DNA of 64,000 nt, from NCBI GenBank assembly GCA_017472665.1, contig JAFUOS010000013.1:62001-126000 (forward strand). Reading direction: 5' to 3'. The notes under the pieces were generated by a model. That model saw only the letters and a program-made list of their open reading frames with translations. It searched no databases and was not told where the DNA came from. A program made the position numbers and the translations under genes. Position 1 is the stretch's first letter, and every line of letters begins with the position of its first letter. This document shows positions 1 to 6,159 of the stretch, one piece after another. Source of the stretch: Tyzzerella sp. GTDB lineage: Bacteria > Bacillota > Clostridia > Lachnospirales > Lachnospiraceae.

Positions 1-582
1 TGCGGCGCAGAAGAAGATTTCTTTGCAATGAAAGAGACATTGGAAGCTTTCGCGGCATATAACGATTTGACATTCTCTTATAATAGAGGAGAGGTTCCTT
101 ACTTACATCCGGGAAGAACAGCTGAAGTATACTGCAAAGGACAGAAGATTGGTCATTTCGGACAATTACGTTATGAAATCATCGATAGCTTAAATATTGC
201 CGGCGGCAAGAAAGCTGATACAAAGATTTTCATCGCAGAAATCGATTACAGTGTATTAAATGGATTGTTCAAGGAAGCAATCAAATATGTTCCAGAAACA
301 GGATTCAAGGGAAATAGCCGTGATATCTCTGTCTTAATTGACAAGAAAGTGGAATGCGGTACAATCATTGATGCAATTACAGCATGCGATGAATTAATCA
401 AGAAAGTAAGTCTGTTTGATATTTTTGAGAGTGAAAAATTGGGAGCAGACAAGAAGAGTATGGCATTTAAGATTCAGTTGGTGTCAGATACAGCTGATGT
501 GACAGATGAGATGACAGATGCTGTTATCGAGAAGGTAATCGGTGCGCTTGGCGAACAGTTTGGGGCACAGATGAGAGTGTAA
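1..582 (+). CDS. pheT: Phenylalanyl-tRNA synthetase beta subunit, C-terminal part (5' end outside window)
   Basis: The reading frame is open from base 1, so the gene enters from the left and only the last 193 residues are seen. The visible part ends with the ferredoxin-fold anticodon-binding (FDX-ACB) domain, from about YVPETGFKGNSRDISVLID to GAQMRV, which closes bacterial PheT. The enzyme charges tRNA-Phe as an alpha2-beta2 tetramer with PheS, which should lie just upstream. No clear terminator follows before the recombinase gene 83 bases downstream. Identification is by family recognition of the C-terminal domain. Confidence 0.93.
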   Translation, partial: CGAEEDFFAMKETLEAFAAYNDLTFSYNRGEVPYLHPGRTAEVYCKGQKIGHFGQLRYEIIDSLNIAGGKKADTKIFIAEIDYSVLNGLFKEAIKYVPETGFKGNSRDISVLIDKKVECGTIIDAITACDELIKKVSLFDIFESEKLGADKKSMAFKIQLVSDTADVTDEMTDAVIEKVIGALGEQFGAQMRV

Positions 583-665
583 TTTTCAAAAATTTGCTGA
601 TTATAGGTTTAAAATGTTTTAAAATGGGTAACAAATATGACTAATAGGAATATGGAGGTTTACCC

Positions 666-1505
666 ATGGAAGATAGAATATTAACAATCAGACAAATTGA
701 ACAATATAAAGAATATTTAATACGAGAAGAGAAAAGCGCAGCTACGCTGGAGAAATATCTCCGGGATGTCTGCGCTTTTTTTGCGTTCGCAGACCATAGA
801 GAGATTACGAAGGAATTGGCTATGGATTATAAGAAATTTTTAATGGACAAAGGCTATGCGGTGAGAAGTATCAATTCTATGTTAGCATCACTGAATAGCC
901 TACTTTCATTTTGTGGTTGGGCAGATTGCAAAGTAAAGAGTATAAAAACACAGAGGCAAATCTATTGTGCTGAGGAAAAGGAACTGACAAAAGCGGAATA
1001 TATGCGTTTGTTGGATGCATCAAAGAAGCAGCCCCGCCTTTTTTTGGTATTGCAGACGATTTGCGGAACAGGTATCCGTGTCTCAGAGCTTTCGTATTTT
1101 ACAGTGGAGGCGGTAAAACATGGAGAGATTACCGTGTCCTGCAAAAATAAAATCCGAACAATTTTGCTTCCTGGGAAACTTAGGAAAATGCTTTTAAATT
1201 ATGCCAAAAGAAATGGCATTATGGAGGGAATTATTTTTCGGACAAAGAATGGAAAGCCACTTAATAGGAGTAACATTTGGACGAAAATGAAAGCATTGTG
1301 CGAGGCTGCAAATGTGAAACCAGAGAAAGTATTCCCGCATAATCTGCGGAAGCTCTTTGCGGCAACCTTCTATAAGATAGAAAAAGATATTGCTAAACTT
1401 GCAGATATCCTTGGACACAGCAGTATCAATACTACTCGAATTTATATTATGTCAAGTGGTGTGGAACATCGGAAAAAAATCGAAAGACTTGGATTAGTTG
1501 TTTGA
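666..1505 (+). CDS. Tyrosine site-specific recombinase, candidate DNA invertase of the adjacent switch
   Basis: 279-residue protein of the XerC/D-like integrase family. An N-terminal SAM-like core-binding domain (about 1-90) is followed by a catalytic domain with the full set of residues: R138 in GTGIRVSEL, K160 or K162, H225 and R228 in HNLR, H251 in GHSS and the nucleophile Y260 in TRIY. The start at 666 has GGAGG about eight bases upstream. It is not part of a phage or conjugative element here: its neighbours are pheT and, 43 bases past its stop, the first of two perfect inverted repeats. Single small recombinases beside inverted repeats commonly invert the DNA between them, so I infer it flips the 1548-1841 segment. 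Chromosome dimer resolution is less likely given this context. Confidence 0.9.
   Translation: MEDRILTIRQIEQYKEYLIREEKSAATLEKYLRDVCAFFAFADHREITKELAMDYKKFLMDKGYAVRSINSMLASLNSLLSFCGWADCKVKSIKTQRQIYCAEEKELTKAEYMRLLDASKKQPRLFLVLQTICGTGIRVSELSYFTVEAVKHGEITVSCKNKIRTILLPGKLRKMLLNYAKRNGIMEGIIFRTKNGKPLNRSNIWTKMKALCEAANVKPEKVFPHNLRKLFAATFYKIEKDIAKLADILGHSSINTTRIYIMSSGVEHRKKIERLGLVV
733..782 (+). terminator. Intrinsic-terminator-like hairpin inside the recombinase coding sequence
   Basis: Outer arms AAAGCGCAG (733-741) and CTGCGCTTT (770-778) pair perfectly. An inner hairpin GGAGA-AATA-TCTCC occupies 749-762, and the outer 3' arm runs into a seven-T tract (776-782). This is the shape of a rho-independent terminator, but it lies in codons 23-39 of the recombinase. 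It could act as an attenuator when ribosomes are not close behind polymerase. That role is inference. Confidence 0.5.
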
Positions 1506-1547
1506 AAATCATGAATTTCAAGTTGCATTAAATGGCATAAATAAACA

Positions 1548-1570
1548 CCACATAATTCTTATTATGTAGT
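1548..1570 (+). repeat. Left inverted repeat of the switch
   Basis: This 23-bp sequence is an exact reverse complement of 1819-1841. It is itself a dyad: ACATAAT (1550-1556), spacer TCTT, ATTATGT (1561-1567), as expected for two recombinase monomers flanking a crossover region. The asymmetric TCTT spacer gives the site a direction, and the two sites point toward each other, which predicts inversion. A further 10-bp match, CGAACAAAAT (1576-1585), pairs with 1803-1812 after a gap of five versus six bases. Confidence 0.92.
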
Positions 1571-1593
1571 GTTCTCGAACAAAATGTGCAATA

Positions 1594-1621
1594 TTTACAA
1601 ATGCATAATACTACATATTAT
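1594..1621 (+). promoter_or_regulatory. Rightward promoter candidate inside the switch
   Basis: The -35 is TTTACA (1594-1599), then a 16-bp spacer, then the -10 TATTAT (1616-1621). Ten of twelve bases match the sigma-A consensus. In this orientation it would make an RNA of about 125 nt that ends at the hairpin 1705-1752. Confidence 0.45.
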
Positions 1622-1645
1622 TTTGAAATGCAAGAAAATTGTGAA
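1617..1645 (-). promoter_or_regulatory. Leftward promoter candidate inside the switch (predicted ON promoter after inversion)
   Basis: On the minus strand the -35 is TTCACA (1645-1640), the spacer is 17 bp and the -10 is AATAAT (1622-1617), again ten of twelve consensus bases. An alternative minus-strand pair, TTGCAT-17-TATTAT, spans 1633-1605. In this orientation it reads antisense into the recombinase. After inversion it would face sipW with a leader of roughly 140 nt. Confidence 0.45.
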
Positions 1646-1704
1646 ATTTTAACAAGCAAAAAAATATGAAAAGGATATGAGGAACTTATTAGGGCATACT
1701 CATA

Positions 1705-1752
1705 ACACCCCCACTGAAATAAATTTTTAATATTTCAATGGGAGTGTTTTTT
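1705..1752 (+). terminator. One-way terminator inside the invertible segment
   Basis: A 17-bp stem with two mismatches (1705-1721 with 1731-1747) is followed by a T tract (1747-1752). An outer AGGGCA/TGCCCT pair (1691-1696 and 1756-1761) extends it. The minus strand has no T tract after the stem, so it should terminate only rightward transcription in the present orientation. Confidence 0.75.
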
Positions 1753-1818
1753 GTGTGCCCTAAATTATTTTCACAAGACGGAAACGCTGACTGGTACATA
1801 CAATTTTGTTCGTGTATT

Positions 1819-1841
1819 ACTACATAATAAGAATTATGTGG
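1819..1841 (-). repeat. Right inverted repeat of the switch
   Basis: This is the exact reverse complement of 1548-1570, with the same ACATAAT/ATTATGT dyad around an asymmetric 4-bp centre. It lies 80 bases before the sipW start, so any promoter in the segment must read through it to reach the operon. Confidence 0.92.
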
Positions 1842-1921
1842 TTATAAATTCAAATGAAAAATGCAAATAGATAAATAGAAAATATAGTAACTAAAATATT
1901 TCCTAAAAAGGAGAGGTAAAG

Positions 1922-2467
1922 ATGAAAATCTCAAGTGTGCTTAGAAAGGTGTGGAATATCATTACTACGATTATTGTTGTAGTGGTTGTAATCTTTGCCA
2001 CATTGCTTGTAGGAGTTAGAGTGTTTGGGGTTCAGGTCTATTCGGTCATTTCCGGTTCCATGGAACCAGAATATCCGGTTGGAGCGCTTATTTATGTAAA
2101 AGAAATCGACCCAACAGAAATTGAAGTGAATGATGTCATAACATATGTTCTTCCGAATGGTACTCCATCTACTCACAGGGTAGTGCGAATTGATGAGGAA
2201 AATCAACATTTTTATACCAAAGGTGATGCCAACGATTATGAAGACGCAAGCCCAGTCTACTTTAAGAATCTAATAGGAACGCCGATTTTCAAGATTCCGT
2301 ATCTCGGATATGCGGCTTATTACATACAGCATCCGCCGGGCATGTACATTGCGATTGCTGGCGGAGCCATCTTACTAGTACTTGTTTTTATTCCGGATCT
2401 TTTCAAAAAAGAAAAGAAGAAGGAAAAATTTATCCCTGAAAATGGAGGGGACACAACAACGGGGTAA
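1922..2467 (+). CDS. sipW: SipW-type signal peptidase I
   Basis: 181-residue membrane protease of the archaeal/ER-like (S26B) type, which removes the signal peptides of TasA/camelysin-like proteins. An N-terminal membrane segment (about 11-35) precedes the catalytic Ser46 in SGSMEP. The general base is His85 in STHRVV, where ordinary bacterial signal peptidases have Lys, and a GDAND box follows at 101-105. A second membrane segment lies near 140-158, before a Lys-rich tail. AGGAGAGG precedes the start. It is the first gene after the invertible segment and is followed by six genes whose products carry SipW-type signal peptides, so its clients are almost certainly encoded next to it. Confidence 0.93.
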   Translation: MKISSVLRKVWNIITTIIVVVVVIFATLLVGVRVFGVQVYSVISGSMEPEYPVGALIYVKEIDPTEIEVNDVITYVLPNGTPSTHRVVRIDEENQHFYTKGDANDYEDASPVYFKNLIGTPIFKIPYLGYAAYYIQHPPGMYIAIAGGAILLVLVFIPDLFKKEKKKEKFIPENGGDTTTG

Positions 2468-2514
2468 CGCCGAAAGGCTCCCAAATAGATTTTATTTTAT
2501 AGGAGGTTTTTATT

Positions 2515-3156
2515 ATGACAAGAAAAACGAAAGCATTGACCATGGCTCTTTGCGCGGTGTTACTCGTCGTTACTACTGTATTTGCAACGATGGCGTTTCT
2601 TACTTCGCAGGACTCGGTCACAAACACATTTACGGTCGGAGAAATATCTTTGACACTCGATGAGAAAGATACTGACGGATCTAAAACTGACACGACTACC
2701 GATGGACGAGATAAGGCAAATGAATATCATTTACTGCCTAGCAGCACCTATGAAAAAGACCCTACCGTTCATGTTGCTGCTAATAGCGAAGATTGTTATG
2801 TATACGTCAAAGTTACCAATGGCATTGCTGAGGTAGAAGCTACGACAGGAAACTACGATGATGTTGAGTACAAAAGTATTTCTGACCAGATCAAAACCTT
2901 AGGATGGAAACAATTAGTTGTTGATGGTAAAGAGGTTGTGGGTGTGTATTACCAAACTGTTAGCAAGGCAAAATATATTCAGGAGTTAGTTGTTTTTAAA
3001 GAGTTCAAAATTAAAGGTGATGTAAGCAATGAAGAACTTGCTAAATATGCAACTAAAACTGATGACACAAAAATCATTGAAGTGGTTGCTTATGCTGTTC
3101 AGAGTGCTGGTTTTGATGATGCAGCAGATGCTTGGAGCAATACATTTGGAAACTAA
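2515..3156 (+). CDS. TasA/camelysin-like secreted protein 1
   Basis: 213 residues. The N terminus is a basic, hydrophobic signal of the SipW-dependent type: MTRKTK, a membrane-spanning stretch, then ATMAFLTSQDSVTNTFTVG. Such proteins are matrix fibre subunits or cell-surface metalloprotease-like proteins, and function cannot be told apart from sequence. The mature part is acidic and beta-rich in appearance, with the family's closing pattern EVVAYAVQSAGFDDAADAW. AGGAGG precedes the start, 47 bases after sipW. No cell-wall anchor is visible. Confidence 0.85.
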   Translation: MTRKTKALTMALCAVLLVVTTVFATMAFLTSQDSVTNTFTVGEISLTLDEKDTDGSKTDTTTDGRDKANEYHLLPSSTYEKDPTVHVAANSEDCYVYVKVTNGIAEVEATTGNYDDVEYKSISDQIKTLGWKQLVVDGKEVVGVYYQTVSKAKYIQELVVFKEFKIKGDVSNEELAKYATKTDDTKIIEVVAYAVQSAGFDDAADAWSNTFGN

Positions 3157-3224
3157 CTCACGGAATAATGGCTATAAGCTTTTATTTATTATAACGAAAT
3201 CTTGAGGAAAGGAGGCAGATGATT

Positions 3225-3845
3225 ATGAGAAAGAAAATTTGTATTACAGTTACAGCACTTGCTCTCGTGTTATGTTTTGCGATTGGAGGGACACTTGCTT
3301 GGTTAATGGATAAAACAGACTCTGTTCAAAATACATTTACTGCTGGTGATGTAGATATAACTCTCGTTGAGACATGGAATACTGATAGCAACAATAATGG
3401 AGAAAATGACAGTTGGTCTGCACAGATGATTCCTGGAAATACATATGCAAAGGATCCAAAAGTAACAGTTGTTGGTTCTGAAGATGCAGTTGATTGTTGG
3501 CTGTTTGTCAAGGTTGAGGAAAAAGGAAATGCCCAAGACTATTTGAATTATAGTTTCACATTTGATGATGAAAATTCTGGATGGACACAACTTTCAACCA
3601 GCGAGGCTGATGGTACTACAACTACGGTGTGGTATAGAGAAGTTACAGCAAGCACAGCAGATCAATCGTGGTATCTGCTTGATGGAAACGAAGACTATAC
3701 TAATGGTTTTGTTAGTGTTGACGCTAATGAAGTAACCAAGAGTACGGTTGATGAAGCTGCTGAAGCAGAACTTGTGTTTACCGCTTATGCAGTACAAAAA
3801 GATAATCTTACTGTAGAAGAAGCTTGGGCCAAGTTTGCTAACTAA
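3225..3845 (+). CDS. TasA/camelysin-like secreted protein 2
   Basis: 206 residues from the ATG at 3225. I prefer this to the in-frame ATG at 3219 because the GGAGG at 3211-3215 is nine bases away rather than three. The SipW-type signal ends in GGTLAWLMDKTDSVQNTFT. The mature part has the pattern shared with its neighbours: GDVDITL, a PGNTYAKDP motif and the terminal TAYAVQ...VEEAWAKF. It is most like the preceding protein and is probably an older duplicate. Confidence 0.85.
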   Translation: MRKKICITVTALALVLCFAIGGTLAWLMDKTDSVQNTFTAGDVDITLVETWNTDSNNNGENDSWSAQMIPGNTYAKDPKVTVVGSEDAVDCWLFVKVEEKGNAQDYLNYSFTFDDENSGWTQLSTSEADGTTTTVWYREVTASTADQSWYLLDGNEDYTNGFVSVDANEVTKSTVDEAAEAELVFTAYAVQKDNLTVEEAWAKFAN

Positions 3846-3881
3846 AAAGAATTTAATAATTACAGAAAGGAAATTTGACTT

Positions 3882-4595
3882 ATGAAAAAGAAAATTACAT
3901 CACTTGGCCTCGTTGCAATTATTGCAATCATGGCAATCGCCGGTGCATCTCTTGCTTATCTAAAAGATACAGATCAAGAAGACAATGTTTTCACCGTCGG
4001 AAATGTAGAGATTGACCTCACAGAGAATTTTGATGAGAGTCTTGCAAAACTTATGCCAGCTGTTGGTTCTGCACAAAACGGAACTTTACAAAATGGTATT
4101 CAAAAAGAAGTTTTTGTAACAAATACTGGTTCAGAAAATGCATATGTTCGTGTACATATTGCAATTCCAACTATTCTTGACAATGGAGATCCTAGTTTTG
4201 ATGCAAGTTCCAATGTCCTTCATTTTAACTATGATGGAGACAACATTGGTGAGAACAAGTGGGATTGGTCTAATGCTACTGGTGCTCCTTATGAAGGTAG
4301 CTGGAACTACTATGAAACAACAATCGATGACATTGCTTACAACGTTTATGTAGTGACTTATGAAAAAGCACTTGTTGCCGACGAAAAGACAGTTTCTGCT
4401 ATGACTCAGGTGTATCTGGATTCTAAGGTAACCAATGAAGATATTAATAGCATCAAAAAAACTTTAGGTGATGACTGGCACATTTATGTAGCTGCAGAAG
4501 GAGTACAGGCAGCAGGATTCGCTAATGCTTATACTGCTCTCAACACCGCTTTTGGTACTCCTGGCAGCTACGCTGTAGAGTGGGTTGCACAATAA
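3882..4595 (+). CDS. TasA/camelysin-like secreted protein 3
   Basis: 237 residues. The SipW-type signal MKKKITSLGL...GASLAYLKDTDQEDNVFT is followed by GNVEIDLTENFDE. The central signature VTNTGSENAYVRVHIAIP is nearly identical to the next gene. The C terminus AAEGVQAAGFANAYTALNTA is also shared. AGAAAGGA lies upstream of the start. Together with 4631-5401 it forms a clear tandem duplicate pair, probably structural subunits of the same fibre or surface layer. Confidence 0.86.
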   Translation: MKKKITSLGLVAIIAIMAIAGASLAYLKDTDQEDNVFTVGNVEIDLTENFDESLAKLMPAVGSAQNGTLQNGIQKEVFVTNTGSENAYVRVHIAIPTILDNGDPSFDASSNVLHFNYDGDNIGENKWDWSNATGAPYEGSWNYYETTIDDIAYNVYVVTYEKALVADEKTVSAMTQVYLDSKVTNEDINSIKKTLGDDWHIYVAAEGVQAAGFANAYTALNTAFGTPGSYAVEWVAQ

Positions 4596-4630
4596 TTTGC
4601 AAAATAGAAAATGGAAAGGAGTAATGCACA

Positions 4631-5401
4631 ATGAAAAAGAAAATTACTGCTATTTGCCTTGTTGCCTCCCTTGCAATCATGGCAATCACTGGTGCATCTT
4701 TGGCTTACTTTACTGCTGAAGATACAGCAGATAACGTATTCACAATGAAAGGTATTAAAGTTGAGATTAACGAAGAATTCGAACAAGGCTCAGAACTTCT
4801 CCCAGGCCTTGATATCAACAAAGATGTATATGTAACTAACACAGGAAGCTCAGATGCTTATGTTCGTGTACATATTGCAATTCCTGCTGCACTTGATGAT
4901 GGGGATCCTTCTTTTGCAGCTATGAACAACTTCCTTCACTTCAATTTTGAAAAAGCATCTGTTGATGATGGTGAATGGAGCTGGTTGCCTGAAATGTCTG
5001 CTGGCACTGGATATAGAGGAAATGGTGTTGGCAACTGGAATTACTACACAACTACAATTGATGGCATCGAATATGCTGTTTATGTTGTGACATATCGTAC
5101 AGCATTGGAAGCTGGCGTACAAACTGCTACAAAGGCTCTTGACAAAGTTTATGTAGATACTTCTGTTGACTGTGAGTGGGTTGCTGATGAGACACACGAA
5201 GACGGTGGCTACTATGTATACGAAGATAACAAGGGCAATGAAGTTACTCTTGCTGACATTTCCGCTGATGGCGAAAATGTACAGATTAAAGTATTTGCAG
5301 AGGCTGCACAGACTGCAACATTTACAGATGCTTATGACGCTCTGAATACTGCTTTTGGAAATCCTGCAGATGCTGATTATGTTTCTCCATGGAATAAATA
5401 A
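4631..5401 (+). CDS. TasA/camelysin-like secreted protein 4 (tandem duplicate of the previous gene)
   Basis: 256 residues, with SipW-type signal MKKKITAICL...GASLAYFTAEDTADNVFT. It shares VTNTGSSDAYVRVHIAIP, GDPSF..., LHFNF and the closing TATFTDAYDALNTAFGNP with the gene before it. It is about 20 residues longer through an insert near the C terminus (CEWVADETHEDGGYYVYED). GGAAAGGAG precedes the start. The following intergenic stretch holds a candidate structured RNA. Confidence 0.86.
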   Translation: MKKKITAICLVASLAIMAITGASLAYFTAEDTADNVFTMKGIKVEINEEFEQGSELLPGLDINKDVYVTNTGSSDAYVRVHIAIPAALDDGDPSFAAMNNFLHFNFEKASVDDGEWSWLPEMSAGTGYRGNGVGNWNYYTTTIDGIEYAVYVVTYRTALEAGVQTATKALDKVYVDTSVDCEWVADETHEDGGYYVYEDNKGNEVTLADISADGENVQIKVFAEAAQTATFTDAYDALNTAFGNPADADYVSPWNK

Positions 5402-5406
5402 TCGAC

Positions 5407-5512
5407 GCTCTTTCTTATGTGTTCTTCGTACTCTGCTTCCTTCGGGGAGCAGGGTATATATGGGTACCTCAACCTATGGGATATTCATATATGCCCTACT
5501 AATAAAGAGAGC
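5407..5512 (+). ncRNA. Candidate structured RNA element within the matrix operon
   Basis: An outer stem pairs 5407-5418 with 5502-5512 (GCTCTTTcTTAT with ATAAAGAGAGC, one bulge). It encloses two hairpins. The first is CTGCTTCC-TTCG-GGGAGCAG (5433-5452), with a canonical C(UUCG)G tetraloop. The second pairs 5453-5462 with 5486-5495. The result looks like a three-way junction of about 106 nt lying between two operon genes. It matches no riboswitch I recognise. The tail ACTTTTAA is too poor in T for a classic terminator, so attenuation or mRNA processing are both possible. Confidence 0.45.
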
Positions 5513-5559
5513 ACTTTTAATTGATATATTCTAAAAATCAAGTGAAAGGAAATATTACT

Positions 5560-6159
5560 ATGAAGAAAAAAACGTTTATTTGTGCGTTTATGGTAGTCTG
5601 CCTATCCATAGTCGCATATGGCACAACTGCATATTTCACAAATGAAGATACAGTTACAAATGTTATCACAACTGGTGATGTAAAGATTGAATTGCAGGAA
5701 TGGGCAATTCCTGAAGAAGGCGGAGAACTGGTGCCTTTTAAAGATGCCACTGATGTTATGCCAGGCATGGAGGTCTCCAAGATAGTTCAGATTAAGAATA
5801 CTGGCGGGCAGGCTGCATGGGTTCGCATTTCACTTGAAAAGTTTATTACTCTTGCAGAGGGAGTCATAGGTGAGGTTGATTTGTCTTTGGTTTCTTATGA
5901 CTTGAATACAGATTATTGGACTGAAAAAGATGGTTACTATTATTACAATGCGGTGTTGAATCCGAGTGAAATTACTGAGCCATTGTTTTCAAAAGTAATT
6001 TTTGCAAAAACAATGAGCAATATGTATCAGAATAGCAAAGCAGTGATTGATGTCAGTGCACAGGCTACGCAGGTGACAAATAACGGCGAAACTGTATTTG
6101 AGGCTGCTGGATGGCCGAAAATAAATGAGGAGGGGTTAGAAAATGAAAAAACAAAATAG
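5560..6159 (+). CDS. TasA/camelysin-like secreted protein 5
   Basis: 199 residues from the ATG at 5560, chosen because AAAGGA lies nine bases upstream. An earlier in-frame TTG at 5521 has no ribosome site. The SipW-type signal is MKKKTFICAF...TTAYFTNEDTVTNVITTG. The mature part has VMPGMEVSKIVQIKNTG, a typical camelysin/TasA beta-sandwich strand, and WVRISLEKF. The next gene starts inside its last codons (17-base overlap), suggesting translational coupling. Confidence 0.85.
   Translation: MKKKTFICAFMVVCLSIVAYGTTAYFTNEDTVTNVITTGDVKIELQEWAIPEEGGELVPFKDATDVMPGMEVSKIVQIKNTGGQAAWVRISLEKFITLAEGVIGEVDLSLVSYDLNTDYWTEKDGYYYYNAVLNPSEITEPLFSKVIFAKTMSNMYQNSKAVIDVSAQATQVTNNGETVFEAAGWPKINEEGLENEKTK

Larger units (their letters stand above)
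1548..1841. other. Invertible promoter segment (predicted phase-variation switch)
   Basis: Two perfect 23-bp inverted repeats bound 248 bp of AT-rich DNA with no gene. Inside are an overlapping pair of opposed sigma-A-like promoters (about 1594-1645) and a strong one-way terminator hairpin (1705-1752). In the sequenced orientation, transcription from the rightward promoter meets the terminator before sipW, while the leftward promoter points antisense into the recombinase gene. Inversion would put the leftward promoter in front of sipW with no terminator between them. The repeats and hairpin are read directly. Inversion and the ON/OFF assignment are inferred. Confidence 0.8.

Noticed and set aside
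666..1505. The recombinase as part of a prophage or integrative element
   Set aside because: No phage, conjugation or excision genes and no att-type direct repeats nearby. The inverted repeats fit inversion instead.
1605..1620. A partial third copy of the switch repeat (CTACATATTA) inside the segment
   Set aside because: Only about eight bases match and the dyad arms are broken. It coincides with the promoter elements, so a third recombination site is not supported.
1799..1804. TACAAT as a rightward -10 for sipW in the present orientation
   Set aside because: No -35 at 16-18 bp and no extended -10. Too weak to call the present state ON.
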